A model generated the notes under the pieces. It made no database searches. It saw only the letters and a program-made list of their open reading frames with translations, and was not told the DNA's origin. A program made the translations under genes and the position numbers. DNA of 64,000 nt. Source: Pseudomonas lalkuanensis. GTDB lineage: Bacteria; Pseudomonadota; Gammaproteobacteria; Pseudomonadales; Pseudomonadaceae. Shown here piece by piece: positions 1-8,510 of the stretch. The DNA lies in assembly GCF_008807375.1 (NCBI RefSeq), contig NZ_CP043311.1, positions 4,258,001 through 4,322,000 of the forward strand. Reading direction: 5' to 3'. The stretch's first letter is position 1. Every line of letters begins with the position of its first letter.

Positions 1-1
1 C

Positions 2-91
2 GAGCATTTCAGCGAGGTGGAGATCGGCGCGCTGACCGCCACCGTTGCAATGATCAACCTCTGGAACCGCATCCAGATATCGAGGCACTGA
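2..91 (+). CDS. C-terminal end of an AhpD-like / carboxymuconolactone decarboxylase family protein (partial)
   Basis: Reading from base 2 to the TGA at 89-91 gives the last 29 residues of a protein cut by the window edge. The tail (IGALTATVAMINLWNRIQIS) resembles the C-terminal helix of AhpD-like carboxymuconolactone decarboxylase proteins, usually peroxide- or quinone-linked. The next gene starts one base after this stop and is an ECF41 sigma factor, a group known to sit beside and control such genes, which supports the call. The catalytic CxxC region lies outside the window. Confidence 0.6.
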   Translation, partial: EHFSEVEIGALTATVAMINLWNRIQISRH

Positions 92-92
92 A

Positions 93-974
93 GTGAGAGT
101 GACCGATGCCACGGCTGTCTTCGAAGACAGCCGCCGTTTCCTGCTGAACCTGGCCTACCGCATCCTCGGCTCGCGCAGCGACGCCGAAGATGCGGTGCAG
201 GAGACTTTCCTCAAGTGGCGCGAAAGCGATTCCGTCACCCTGGACAACCCGCGCGCCTGGCTGACTACCCTCTGCACCCGCCACTGCATCGACCAGTTGC
301 GCCTGGGCCACCGGGCACGGGTGGACTACGTGGGCACCTGGCTGCCGGAACCCATCCACAGCGAAACCACGGAGTCGCCGGAGATGATGCTGGAACTCTC
401 CTCCTCGCTGTCCACCGCCTTCCTCCTGTTGCTGGAGCGTCTCACCCCACGCGAGCGGGCGGCCTACCTGCTGCACGACATCTTCGACCTGGACTACCCG
501 GACGTGGCCCGCGCCATCGGCGTGCAGGAAGCGGCCTGCCGCAAACTGGTGTCCCGCGCGCGCATCAGCCTGGCCGAAGGCAAGGTGCGCCACCAGCCGC
601 CAGCGGAACGCCAGGAGCAACTGCTGGAAGCCTTCCACGCAGCCATCGCCAGCGGCGCCACCGCCGGCCTCACCGCGCTGCTCTCGGAGGAGGTGGAACT
701 GAGCGCCGACGGCGGTGGCAAGGTGCCAACCCTGGGTCACATCCTCCGCGGCAAGGCCGAGGTGCTGGCGTTCATCGTCGATTCCCTGCGCGGCTACTGG
801 AGCGACTACCGGTGGCTGCCCGCCGAACTCAACGGCGGTCACGGCGTGATCCTCGCCCACGGCGACCAGGCGGCCGCCTCGGTCACCTTCGCCTACGACG
901 ACGAGGGTCGGGCCAGCAACATCTACATCGTGCGCAACCCGGAGAAGCTGGCGGGGCTCACGCTGCCCAACTGA
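93..974 (+). CDS. ECF41-group RNA polymerase sigma factor with SnoaL-like C-terminal domain
   Basis: A 293-residue protein with a GTG start one base after the upstream stop, so probably translationally coupled. Residues about 8-75 form sigma region 2 (YRILGSRSDAEDAVQETFL) and about 108-160 form region 4. A SnoaL/NTF2-like extension of about 120 residues follows. The three signature motifs of the ECF41 group are visible: WLPEP (83-87) in the linker, DGGGK (206-210) and NPEKL (282-286) near the C terminus. In this group no separate anti-sigma factor is needed, because the C-terminal domain modulates activity, and the target is usually the adjacent carboxymuconolactone decarboxylase/oxidoreductase/epimerase gene. 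That fits the partial gene upstream. The signal sensed is unknown. Confidence 0.9.
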   Translation: MRVTDATAVFEDSRRFLLNLAYRILGSRSDAEDAVQETFLKWRESDSVTLDNPRAWLTTLCTRHCIDQLRLGHRARVDYVGTWLPEPIHSETTESPEMMLELSSSLSTAFLLLLERLTPRERAAYLLHDIFDLDYPDVARAIGVQEAACRKLVSRARISLAEGKVRHQPPAERQEQLLEAFHAAIASGATAGLTALLSEEVELSADGGGKVPTLGHILRGKAEVLAFIVDSLRGYWSDYRWLPAELNGGHGVILAHGDQAAASVTFAYDDEGRASNIYIVRNPEKLAGLTLPN

Positions 975-1180
975 CCGGTACCTGCCGGCTTCGTCGAAAC
1001 AGCCCGACACAGGTTGTCGTCGCGCCGATCCTGCATTCGACGTTTTCTTCACATTCGTTCTGGCAGATTCCGTCGGTCTCGGCGGGCCTTACTGGAACCA
1101 AATTGCCATCAGGTGGTCTTCTTGCCTCCGGCATCGCTTCTCCTTCCAGAGGCGCCGCCTCGTCTTGAGTAGACCATTGG

Positions 1181-3277
1181 ATGCTTGATCGCATGACCGC
1201 ACAGGAACCCGTCGCCACCCGGCAGTCCTCGTTCAACCTGGACACCCCCACCGTCAAGAGTCACCTCGCCTTCACCCTGCTCAGCGCTGGTGCGCTGCTG
1301 GTGATGTACAGCCTGTTGCGAGTGGCGCTGCTGGTGTACAACAGCGACCAGATTGGCGACAGCCCGGCTTCGGTGTTCGTCGAGGCCTTCTACAACGGCT
1401 TGCGCTTCGACCTCCGTGTGGTGGTGTTCGCCTGCATCCCTTTGTTCCTCGCCCTGCTGAGCCACCGGGCCATAGCCGCGCGGACCGCCTACAAGCTCTG
1501 GCTGACCGCCTTCGCCAGCCTGACACTGCTGCTCGGGATCGCCGAGCTCGACTTCTACCGTGAGTTCCACCAACGCCTGAACAGCCTGGTCTTCCAGTAC
1601 ATGCAGGAAGATCTGGGCACCGTCGCCAGCATGATCTGGAACGGTTTTCCCGTCGGCCGCTACCTGCTGGCCTGGGCCTTCGCCACCTGGGTGTTATACA
1701 AGCTGTTCGGCGGACTGGACCGCCTGAGCCGGCGGCATAACAAGGCACGCTCCCAAGCGCACCATCACTCGCACACGCACTGGGGCGCACGCATCCTGCT
1801 GTTCACCCTGTGCCTGGTGGTTGCGGTGGTTGCCGCCCGCGGCCACATGCGCCAAGGACCGCCGCTGCGCTGGGGCGATGCCTTCACCACCGACTCGATG
1901 TTCGCCAACCAGCTGGGCCTGAACGGCACCCTCACCCTGGTGGACGCAGCCAAGAACAGCTTCTCGTCCCACCGCGACAATGCCTGGAAGGCCACCCTTC
2001 CCGAGGACGAGGCCCTGGCCAGCGTGCGCGAGATGCTGCTGACCCCCAACGACAAGCTGGTGGACGCCGACACCGCCGCTATCCGCCGCGACTTCACCCC
2101 GCCGGCTGCCGGCACCCTGCCGATCAGGAACGTCGTGGTGATCCTCATGGAGAGCTTCGCCGGCCGCTGGGTCGGTGCCATGGGCAGCGACGCCGGCATC
2201 ACCCCCTACTTCGACAAGCTGGCCAAAGAGGGACTGCTGTTCGACCGTTTCTTCTCCAACGGCACCCACACCCACCAGGGGATGTTCGCCACCATGGCCT
2301 GCTTCCCCAATCTGCCGAGCTTCGAGTACCTGATGCGCACCCCCGAAGGCGCGCACAAGTTCTCCGGTCTGCCGCAACTGCTCAGCGCCCGCGACTTCAA
2401 CGACCTGTACGTCTACAACGGCAACTTCCAGTGGGATAACCAGTCCGGCTTCTTCAGCAACCAGGGCATGACCCGTTTCATCGGCCGCGAAGACTTCGTC
2501 AATCCGGTGTTCATGGACAAGACCTGGGGCGTATCCGACCAGGACATGTTCGACCGTGGCGCCGCCGAACTGGCGAAGATGCCTGCCGACAAGCCGTTCT
2601 ACGCACTGCTGCAGACCCTCTCCAACCACACGCCCTATGCCCTGCCCACCCAGCTGCCGGTGGAGAAAGTCACCGGTTACGGCGCCCATGACGAGCACCT
2701 GACCGCCATGCGCTACGCCGACTGGGCCCTCGGCCAGTTCTTCGAGAAGGCGCGCAAGGAGCCCTACTTCAAGGACACCCTGTTCGTGGTGGTCGGCGAC
2801 CACGGCTTCGGCAGCGACAAGCAGCTCACCGAAATGGACCTGTTCCGCTTCAACGTACCGCTGCTGCTGATCGGTCCGGGCGTGCAGGAGAAGTTCGGCA
2901 GCCTGAACCACAACGTCGCCACCCAGATCGACATCGTGCCCACCATCATGGGCCGCCTGGGCGGGGAAGTACGCCACCAGTGCTGGGGCCGTGACCTGCT
3001 GAACCTGCCGGAAGGCGATCCGGGCATCGGCGTGATCAAACCGTCGGGCAGCGACCAGACGGTGGCCATCGTCAGCGCCGACCGCATCCTGATCCAGCCC
3101 AAGGACTTCCCGCCCCGCCTCTACCAGTACCAACTGGGTGCCGACGCCAAAGCCGTGCGCATACCTGGCGACAGCGATCCGCGCCTGCAGAAGTACCTGG
3201 AAGCCTTCCTGCAGACCGCCACCGGCAGCCTGTTGAACAACACGGCCGGCGTCCAGGACGCCAAGCAGAACCAGTGA
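1181..3277 (+). CDS. LTA synthase family protein (membrane sulfatase-fold phosphoglycerol transferase)
   Basis: A 698-residue protein. The N-terminal roughly 220 residues hold about five hydrophobic segments (for example LLSAGALLVMYSLLRVALLV). They are followed by a periplasmic alkaline-phosphatase/sulfatase-fold domain from about residue 315. Metal and nucleophile motifs of the LtaS/MdoB superfamily are present: VVILMESFAG (about 318), a nucleophile-region NGTHTHQGMFAT (about 361) and VVGDHGFG (about 536). The family transfers phosphoglycerol or similar groups to envelope glycans; in Pseudomonas the acceptor is not settled, and periplasmic glucans are a possibility. A His-rich loop (HHHSHTH, about 193) sits between the membrane and catalytic parts. 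An ATG 12 bases downstream (1193) is an alternative start, and neither has a strong ribosome site. A rho-independent terminator follows. Confidence 0.85.
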   Translation: MLDRMTAQEPVATRQSSFNLDTPTVKSHLAFTLLSAGALLVMYSLLRVALLVYNSDQIGDSPASVFVEAFYNGLRFDLRVVVFACIPLFLALLSHRAIAARTAYKLWLTAFASLTLLLGIAELDFYREFHQRLNSLVFQYMQEDLGTVASMIWNGFPVGRYLLAWAFATWVLYKLFGGLDRLSRRHNKARSQAHHHSHTHWGARILLFTLCLVVAVVAARGHMRQGPPLRWGDAFTTDSMFANQLGLNGTLTLVDAAKNSFSSHRDNAWKATLPEDEALASVREMLLTPNDKLVDADTAAIRRDFTPPAAGTLPIRNVVVILMESFAGRWVGAMGSDAGITPYFDKLAKEGLLFDRFFSNGTHTHQGMFATMACFPNLPSFEYLMRTPEGAHKFSGLPQLLSARDFNDLYVYNGNFQWDNQSGFFSNQGMTRFIGREDFVNPVFMDKTWGVSDQDMFDRGAAELAKMPADKPFYALLQTLSNHTPYALPTQLPVEKVTGYGAHDEHLTAMRYADWALGQFFEKARKEPYFKDTLFVVVGDHGFGSDKQLTEMDLFRFNVPLLLIGPGVQEKFGSLNHNVATQIDIVPTIMGRLGGEVRHQCWGRDLLNLPEGDPGIGVIKPSGSDQTVAIVSADRILIQPKDFPPRLYQYQLGADAKAVRIPGDSDPRLQKYLEAFLQTATGSLLNNTAGVQDAKQNQ

Positions 3278-3280
3278 TGA

Positions 3281-3312
3281 ACCAGGCCCCGCTCGATGCG
3301 GGGCCTTCTTTT
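3281..3312 (+). terminator. rho-independent terminator of the LTA synthase family gene
   Basis: Arms GGCCCCGC (3285-3292) and GCGGGGCC (3298-3305) with loop TCGAT, followed by TTCTTTTT. It lies 7 bases after the stop codon. Confidence 0.85.
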
Positions 3313-3322
3313 TCGGTCTCTG

Positions 3323-3420
3323 TTGTGGGAGCGAATTCATTCGCGAAAGGCTGCGTGTCGGTGCACCCCGGCACCTGTCGGGCCGGCGGCCCGATTCGCG
3401 CTTGAAATCGCTCCTACAAG
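3323..3420. repeat. REP pair (Pseudomonas-type repetitive extragenic palindrome)
   Basis: A core GTGGGAGCGAATTCATTCGC at 3325-3344 is followed about 50 bases later by an inverted partner (GATTCGCGCTTGAAATCGCT, then CCTACAAG, ending 3420). The same core recurs at about 21280, 23198, 24133, 24210, 34468, 34993, 35970 and 46345, always between or at the ends of genes. Confidence 0.85.
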
Positions 3421-3470
3421 ACCGTGCCCCTCGTAGCGTCGCGCTTGACAGCCCCGCCCCCAGCCCGCAA

Positions 3471-3502
3471 ATTACGCAAAGTGTAAATTGATTACGAAAA
3501 CA
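3471..3502. promoter_or_regulatory. Putative HmgR operator upstream of maiA-hpd
   Basis: GTGTAAATTGATTACGA (3481-3497) closely matches the 17-bp palindrome described for HmgR in P. putida (recalled as TCGTAATCTGATTACGA). The 32 bases from ATTACG (3471) align with 17397-17428 in front of hmgA at 23 of 32 positions. A TTGACA (3445-3450) lies just upstream and could be a -35 element. The shared site suggests that HmgR, encoded 13 kb away, also controls this transcription unit. Confidence 0.7.
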
Positions 3503-3555
3503 ATAATGCTGGCACCCGGACCTCGCACCGGAACGCCTGCCGCCGAGCGATTGCC

Positions 3556-4188
3556 ATGGACCTCTATACCTATTACCGCTCCACCTCTTCCTACCGGGTG
3601 CGCATCGCCCTGGCGCTGAAGGGCCTGGAAGCCCGGCATATCCCGGTGAACCTGATCCAGGACGGCGGCCAGCAGCACAAGCCCGAGTACAAGGCGCTCA
3701 ATCCGCAAGGCCGTGTGCCCAGCCTGCGCACTGACGACGGCCAGGTCCTTACGCAGTCCCCCGCCATCATCGAATACCTCGAAGAGCGCTACCCGCAACC
3801 CGCCCTCCTGCCCCGGGGCCTGGAAGCGCGCGCCCGCCAGCGCGCGGTGGCGGCCATCATCGGTTGCGATATCCATCCGCTGCACAACGTCGCCGTGCTC
3901 AACCGCCTGCGCGGCCTGAAGCTGGAGGAAGCCGAGGTGATGAACTGGATTCGTCACTGGATCGCCGAAGGCTTCAACGCGGTCGAAACCCTGATAGGTG
4001 ATGAAGGTTTCTGCTTCGGTGAACCGGGCCTGGCCGACGTCTACCTGCTACCGCAGGTCTATGCCGCACGCCGCTTCGAGCTGGACCTGTCAAACTATCC
4101 GAAGATCGCCCGGGTCGAACGCCTTGCCCTCCAGCATCCGGCCTTCGTCCAGGCGCACCCCGACCAGCAAGCCGACAAGCCGGCCTGA
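3556..4188 (+). CDS. maiA: Maleylacetoacetate isomerase (zeta-class GST fold)
   Basis: A 210-residue cytosolic enzyme that isomerises 4-maleylacetoacetate to 4-fumarylacetoacetate using glutathione, the third step after 4-hydroxyphenylpyruvate in tyrosine catabolism. The N-terminal thioredoxin-like domain carries the zeta-class signature YYRSTSSYRVRIALALKG (about 5-22) with the catalytic Ser pair, then NPQGRVPSL and QSPAIIEYLEE. The C-terminal helical domain has GCDIHPLHNVAVL and the conserved GEPGLADVYLLPQVYAA. In P. putida and P. aeruginosa this gene normally follows hmgA-fahA; here it lies with hpd, 13 kb from hmgA, behind its own HmgR-like operator. Length and motifs are normal for the family. 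Confidence 0.93.
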   Translation: MDLYTYYRSTSSYRVRIALALKGLEARHIPVNLIQDGGQQHKPEYKALNPQGRVPSLRTDDGQVLTQSPAIIEYLEERYPQPALLPRGLEARARQRAVAAIIGCDIHPLHNVAVLNRLRGLKLEEAEVMNWIRHWIAEGFNAVETLIGDEGFCFGEPGLADVYLLPQVYAARRFELDLSNYPKIARVERLALQHPAFVQAHPDQQADKPA

Positions 4189-4200
4189 GGCCACGCCCAT

Positions 4201-4293
4201 GAAAAGCCTCGGATTCAAAGTCACCATCGGCGACTACCTCGCCCGCAGCGTACGCGGCATTTCCTGCGCGCCACCGACTGCCACCTCGCATTG
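4201..4293 (+). CDS. Possible 31-residue small ORF between maiA and hpd
   Basis: An ATG 12 bases after the maiA stop opens a 31-codon frame (starts MKSLGFKVTIGDYLARSVRG) ending at TGA 4291-4293. A GAGGCC sequence lies upstream as a weak ribosome site. I do not recognise the peptide. It may be a leader peptide, a remnant of a lost gene or chance; it would be co-transcribed with maiA and hpd. Confidence 0.25.
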
Positions 4294-4330
4294 ACCCATA
4301 CTTCCAATCAAATGCTTGAGGTGCCAAAAA

Positions 4331-5407
4331 ATGGCTGACATCTTCGAAAACCCCATGGGCCTGATGGGCTTTGAATTCATCGAATTCGCATCCCCCACCC
4401 CGAACACCCTGGAACCCATCTTCGCGATGATGGGCTTCACCAAGGTCGCCACCCACCGCTCCAAGGACGTGCACCTGTATCGCCAGGGCGAAATCAACCT
4501 GATCCTCAACAACGAGCCCAAGAGCCAGGCCGCCTACTTCGCCGCCGAGCACGGCCCGTCCGTGTGCGGCATGGCCTTCCGCGTGAAGAACGCCCACCAG
4601 GCCTACGCCCGCGCCCTGGAACTGGGCGCCCAGCCCATCGACATCCCCACCGGACCGATGGAATTGCGCCTGCCGGCGATCAAGGGCATCGGCGGCGCGC
4701 CTCTGTACCTGATCGACCGTTTCGGCGAAGGCTCCTCGATCTACGACATCGACTTCGAGTTCATCGAAGGCGTCGACCGTCATCCCAAGGGTGCCGGCCT
4801 GAAGCTGATCGACCACCTCACCCACAACGTCTACCGTGGCCGCATGGCGTACTGGGCGGACTTCTACGAGAAGCTGTTCAACTTCCGCGAGATCCGCTAC
4901 TTCGACATCAAGGGCGAGTACACCGGCCTGACCTCCAAGGCCATGACCGCCCCCGACGGCAAGATTCGCATCCCGCTGAACGAGGAATCCTCCAAGGGTT
5001 CGGGGCAGATCGAAGAGTTCCTGATGCAGTTCAACGGCGAAGGCATCCAGCACGTGGCCTTCTTCACCGACGACCTGATCAAGACCTGGGACGAACTGAA
5101 AGCCCTCGGCATGCGCTTCATGACCGCGCCGCCGGAAACCTACTACGAGATGCTCCAGGGCCGCCTGCCGAACCACGGCGAGCCGGAAGGCGAACTGCAA
5201 TCGCGCGGCATCCTGCTGGACGGCACCACCGAAGGCGGCAACAAGCGCCTGCTGCTGCAGATCTTCTCGGAAACCCTGATGGGCCCGGTGTTCTTCGAGT
5301 TCATCCAGCGCAAGGGTGACGACGGCTTCGGCGAGGGCAACTTCAAGGCCCTGTTCGAATCCATCGAGCGCGACCAGATCCGCCGCGGTGTGCTGAGCAC
5401 CGAATAA
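4331..5407 (+). CDS. hpd: 4-hydroxyphenylpyruvate dioxygenase
   Basis: A 358-residue Fe(II) enzyme of the vicinal-oxygen-chelate fold that converts 4-hydroxyphenylpyruvate to homogentisate, the substrate of HmgA in this window. The three iron ligands expected from the P. fluorescens enzyme are visible: His in [11 protein letters not shown] (about 162), His in [11 protein letters not shown] (about 240) and Glu in [12 protein letters not shown] (about 322). The C-terminal gating helix ([20 protein letters not shown]) is also intact. I chose the ATG at 4331, with GAGGT 8 bases upstream, over an in-frame TTG at 4316; this gives the usual [16 protein letters not shown] start. It probably forms a unit with maiA and ends in a strong terminator. 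Confidence 0.96.
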   Translation: MADIFENPMGLMGFEFIEFASPTPNTLEPIFAMMGFTKVATHRSKDVHLYRQGEINLILNNEPKSQAAYFAAEHGPSVCGMAFRVKNAHQAYARALELGAQPIDIPTGPMELRLPAIKGIGGAPLYLIDRFGEGSSIYDIDFEFIEGVDRHPKGAGLKLIDHLTHNVYRGRMAYWADFYEKLFNFREIRYFDIKGEYTGLTSKAMTAPDGKIRIPLNEESSKGSGQIEEFLMQFNGEGIQHVAFFTDDLIKTWDELKALGMRFMTAPPETYYEMLQGRLPNHGEPEGELQSRGILLDGTTEGGNKRLLLQIFSETLMGPVFFEFIQRKGDDGFGEGNFKALFESIERDQIRRGVLSTE

Positions 5408-5423
5408 GGCGCTATCCGCTACG

Positions 5424-5450
5424 AAAAACCCGGCTTCATGCCGGGTTTTT
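5424..5450 (+). terminator. rho-independent terminator of hpd
   Basis: Eleven-base arms AAAAACCCGGC (5424-5434) and GCCGGGTTTTT (5440-5450) with loop TTCAT, 16 bases after the hpd stop. The symmetric A and T runs would let it work on both strands. Confidence 0.9.
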
Positions 5451-5610
5451 CCTTTCCTACCAAGCCCCTGAACGACATCGGCCGGGTGCGCCGCGCGCAC
5501 CGGAACTACCGTGCAGAACAGCCGGTGCGCACGGCGCCCCCTACAGAAGCGCACATTCCGAGACTCCGGACACCTGACTATGCTTTCCATGGGGGTTGGA
5601 GGCGCTTCAC

Positions 5611-6096
5611 ATGCAACTCGTCAGCGTCAGCATCGACAAGCCGGAGTCGATCAACTTCATCTTCGGCCAGACCCACTTCATCAAATCCGTCGAAGACATC
5701 CACGAAACCCTGGTGGGCGCCGTACCCGGCATCCGCTTCGGGCTGGCCTTCTGCGAGGCATCGGGCAGTTGCCTGGTGCGTTGTTCCGGCACCGACGACG
5801 CCATGCTCGAACTGGCCAGCAGGAATGCCCTGGCCATCGGCGCCGGGCACAGCTTCATCATCTTTCTCGGCGAAGGCTTCTACCCGGTCAACGTGCTCAA
5901 CAGCCTGAAGCTGGTGCCGGAGGTCTGCCGCATCTACTGCGCCACCGCCAATCCGACCCAGGTGATCCTGGCCGAAACCGACCAGGGGCGCGGCGTGCTC
6001 GGTGTGGTGGACGGCTTCTCGCCCCGTGGTGTTGAAGGCGAAGCAGACATCGCCTGGCGCAAGGGCCTGCTGCGGCAGATCGGCTACAAGCTCTGA
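5611..6096 (+). CDS. Adenosine-specific kinase family protein (DUF355)
   Basis: A 161-residue protein matching the DUF355 family, named after an archaeal adenosine-binding structure; the physiological role in Pseudomonas is unclear. Visible family segments are INFIFGQTHFIKSVEDIHE, GIRFGLAFCEASG, GHSFIIFLGEGFYPVNVLN and CRIYCATANPTQVILAET, then GRGVLGVVDG near the end. I chose ATG 5611 because GGAGGC (5598-5603) is correctly spaced before it; an in-frame TTG at 5596 would overlap that ribosome site. It stands alone, between the hpd terminator and a hairpin at 6163. Confidence 0.85.
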   Translation: MQLVSVSIDKPESINFIFGQTHFIKSVEDIHETLVGAVPGIRFGLAFCEASGSCLVRCSGTDDAMLELASRNALAIGAGHSFIIFLGEGFYPVNVLNSLKLVPEVCRIYCATANPTQVILAETDQGRGVLGVVDGFSPRGVEGEADIAWRKGLLRQIGYKL

Positions 6097-6162
6097 GTCC
6101 GGGCAGCGCTCGACCCGGGCGCGACTGCCATCTGCCATGACCGCGCTCAGTCAGCAAGCGCG

Positions 6163-6195
6163 CAAAAAAAAGCTGCCATCGCCGGCAGCTTCAGT
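6163..6195. terminator. Stem-loop after the adenosine-specific kinase gene
   Basis: Arms AAGCTGCC (6170-6177) and GGCAGCTT (6184-6191) around ATCGCC, preceded by eight A residues and followed by CAGTTTG. The A run makes it a better terminator on the minus strand, but it may act in both directions. It separates the kinase gene from the next operon. The rest of the gap up to 6376 holds no gene; a CCTGCGAGCAGG palindrome lies near 6230. Confidence 0.6.
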
Positions 6196-6376
6196 TTGCA
6201 CCCTGACACTTCCTGTGCCCTTTCTGTTCCTGCGAGCAGGATGCCCCACGCGGATGACATCCCCATGTCAGCGGGATGAAGGCTTGTCGACAGGCGCGCA
6301 AGGCGTCGTCTTCAGGGTCCCTTAAGACTTCGTGCGGATACTGCCCCTCAACAAGCCAAGCGCCCGGAGGGCAACG

Positions 6377-7051
6377 ATGAACAGCGCCGAGTGGAACGAC
6401 CTGTTCCCATTCCGTTTCGGTCACAAGTCGCAGCAACACTACCTGTCCCTGCTGTTGGCCGGTGACGCAGGGCGTGGCCAGGTCGAAGACTTCGTCCATC
6501 GCCGCTTTCTCAGCGCCCACGGCGCCGATATCCACCAGTACATGCCGGAGCTGCTGAGCATGCGCAACTTCCACGGGGCTCTCAGCGCCGTGGCCGGCAT
6601 CCGCCTCGCCGGCCAGGAGACCCTGTTTCTCGAGCAGTACCTGGAAGCGCCGGTCGAATCCCGGATCGCCAGCCTGACCGGCCTCCCAGTGGAGCGCCGG
6701 CAAGTGGTGGAAGTGGGCAACCTGGCGTCGATAAGCGCCGGCAATGCGCGCCTGATCATCGTTGCCGTCACCTGGCTGCTGCACCAGCGTGGCCTGGAGT
6801 GGGTGGTGTTCACCGGTGCTCCAGCACTGATCAACAGCTTCCACCGCCTGGGTCTGGATCCCCTGCATATTGGCGAGGCAAACCCCAGCCGCCTGGGCCA
6901 AGACCAGGGGCAATGGGGTTCCTACTACGAGCAGAAACCCCAGGTGTTCACCGGCAACATCCACCTCGGCTTCGAGCAGTTGCAACGCACTGGCGTGATC
7001 GCGCGCCTGGGCTTTCCCGAAGCCGACGAGACGGCCCACCATGCAGCCTGA
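6377..7051 (+). CDS. Thermostable hemolysin family protein (T_hemolysin / delta-VPH-like)
   Basis: A 224-residue protein resembling the thermostable direct-hemolysin-delta (T_hemolysin) family. It has no signal peptide or membrane segment. Family-like blocks are FVHRRFLSAHGADIHQYMPE (about 35-54), the basic/acidic LAGQETLFLEQYLEAPVE and VEVGNLASISAGNARLIIVA (about 113-132), followed by LEWVVFTGAPALINSFHRLG. The family name comes from Vibrio; the fold and real activity are not established and may be enzymatic rather than lytic. The start has a strong GGAGG at 6366-6370. It is the first gene of a seven-gene, translationally coupled operon and overlaps the acyl ligase by 11 bases. Confidence 0.75.
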   Translation: MNSAEWNDLFPFRFGHKSQQHYLSLLLAGDAGRGQVEDFVHRRFLSAHGADIHQYMPELLSMRNFHGALSAVAGIRLAGQETLFLEQYLEAPVESRIASLTGLPVERRQVVEVGNLASISAGNARLIIVAVTWLLHQRGLEWVVFTGAPALINSFHRLGLDPLHIGEANPSRLGQDQGQWGSYYEQKPQVFTGNIHLGFEQLQRTGVIARLGFPEADETAHHAA

Positions 7052-8510
7052 AACCTTTCGCGAAATCCTGCGCAAACACGCCAGCCACCTGCCGCAACCC
7101 CTGGCCCTGCGCGGCGACACCCGGCGCTACACCTATGCCCAGTTGCTGGCCGAAGTGGAACAGCGGGAAGGCCTGCTGCGCGCCGAACCCGAGGGTCTAC
7201 TCGCCCTCGGCCTGGACAATGGCCCGGAGGCGCTGATCTGGGACCTGGCAGCGCTATTCAGCGGGCGCCCCTGCCTGATCCTGCCGCCCTTCTTCAGCCC
7301 CGCGCAACGTGCCCACTGCCTGGAACAATGCCAGGTCCGCCTCGCGGTGCTGGACGCCGGCTTCGCCAACGAGCTGGAAGGCGCCGGCTTCCAGTCTGAC
7401 GGCACCTTCTGGCGAAAGCCCGGACAGGGCCAGCCAACCCTGCCCGCCGGCACCCTCAAGGTCACCTACACCTCGGGCACCACCGGCCAGCCCAAGGGCG
7501 TCTGCCTGGGCGCCGATGCCTTGCTGCGGGTCGCCCATGAACTGGAAGTCGCCAGCCGCCCCTGCGCCCCGGCCCACTACCTGGCGGTGCTGCCGCTGGC
7601 GGTGCTGCTGGAGAACCTCGGCATCTACGCGGCTTTGCTGGCCGGCGCCTGCGTCACCCTGCTGCCGCAGCGGCAGATGGGCATCCAGGGCGCCAGCGGG
7701 GTGGACTGGCCGAAGCTGCTCGCCACCGTCGTCCTCAGCAGTGCCCAGAGCCTGATCCTGGTGCCGCAGCTGTTGCTGGGCCTGGTTACCGCCATCGAAC
7801 AGGGCCACCTGAGTGCCGCGCAATTCCGCTTCGTCGCCGTGGGTGGTGCGCGGGTCTCGCCGGACCTGCTGGCCCGCGCCGCGCGGGTCGGGCTGCCGGT
7901 GTTCGAAGGCTATGGCCTCTCCGAATGCGCCTCAGTGGTCTGTCTGAACCGCCCCGATGCCGTGCGTCCGGGCAGCGTCGGCCAGCCCCTGCCCCATGTC
8001 CGGGTGCGCCTGGCGGACGACGGCGAAGTGCAGGTCAGCGGCTCCACCCTGCTCGGCTACCTGGGCGAAGCACCCTTTGCCGGCGGCTGGTGGCCCACGG
8101 GTGACCTGGGCGAGGTCGACGCCGACGGCTACCTGCACCTCAAGGGCCGCAAGAAACACCAGTTCATCACCAGCTTCGGCCGCAACGTGAACCCGGACTG
8201 GGTGGAGGCCGAGCTGACCCAGCGCGGCGTGATCGCCCAGGCCTTCGTCCACGGCGAAGGCCTGCCCGGCAACCTCGCGCTGCTCTGGCCACTGGACCCG
8301 AACTGCGATGCGCAGACCCTGGCCGATGCCGTGGCCAGCGCCAACGCCGCCCTGCCCGACTACGCACGGGTCAAGGCATGGCGGCGCCTGCCCACGCCAT
8401 TCAACGCCGCCGACGACCTGCTCACCACCAATGGCCGCCTGCGCCGCGAGGCCATCCTTGCGCGCTACCGCGGCCCCCTGAACGAACTTGAGAACGAGGT
8501 AAGACGATGA
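7041..8510 (+). CDS. AMP-dependent acyl ligase (ANL superfamily)
   Basis: A 489-residue adenylate-forming enzyme, probably activating a carboxylic or fatty acid as acyl-AMP or acyl-CoA. Motifs in order are the P-loop-like TYTSGTTGQPKG (about 143-154), EGYGLSECASVV (about 289), PTGDLGEVDADGYLHLKGRK (about 353-372) and VNPDWVEAEL (about 383). The C-terminal catalytic-lysine region reads TNGRLRREA, so the usual GK is GR; this changes or removes the lysine of the adenylation step. It overlaps the hemolysin-family gene by 11 bases and the downstream diiron-fold gene by 4 (ATGA). The substrate cannot be read from sequence; the diiron and SDR partners suggest the acyl group is oxidised or reduced afterwards. 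Confidence 0.85.
   Translation: MQPETFREILRKHASHLPQPLALRGDTRRYTYAQLLAEVEQREGLLRAEPEGLLALGLDNGPEALIWDLAALFSGRPCLILPPFFSPAQRAHCLEQCQVRLAVLDAGFANELEGAGFQSDGTFWRKPGQGQPTLPAGTLKVTYTSGTTGQPKGVCLGADALLRVAHELEVASRPCAPAHYLAVLPLAVLLENLGIYAALLAGACVTLLPQRQMGIQGASGVDWPKLLATVVLSSAQSLILVPQLLLGLVTAIEQGHLSAAQFRFVAVGGARVSPDLLARAARVGLPVFEGYGLSECASVVCLNRPDAVRPGSVGQPLPHVRVRLADDGEVQVSGSTLLGYLGEAPFAGGWWPTGDLGEVDADGYLHLKGRKKHQFITSFGRNVNPDWVEAELTQRGVIAQAFVHGEGLPGNLALLWPLDPNCDAQTLADAVASANAALPDYARVKAWRRLPTPFNAADDLLTTNGRLRREAILARYRGPLNELENEVRR

Noticed and set aside
1694..3340. Long minus-strand open frame opposite the LTA synthase family gene
   Set aside because: It is the antisense frame of a GC-rich gene; composition is Gly/Ala/Val/Gln-rich without family motifs.
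3974..5590. Long minus-strand open frame across maiA and hpd
   Set aside because: Antisense of two clear enzymes; no recognisable domain and it spans the hpd terminator.
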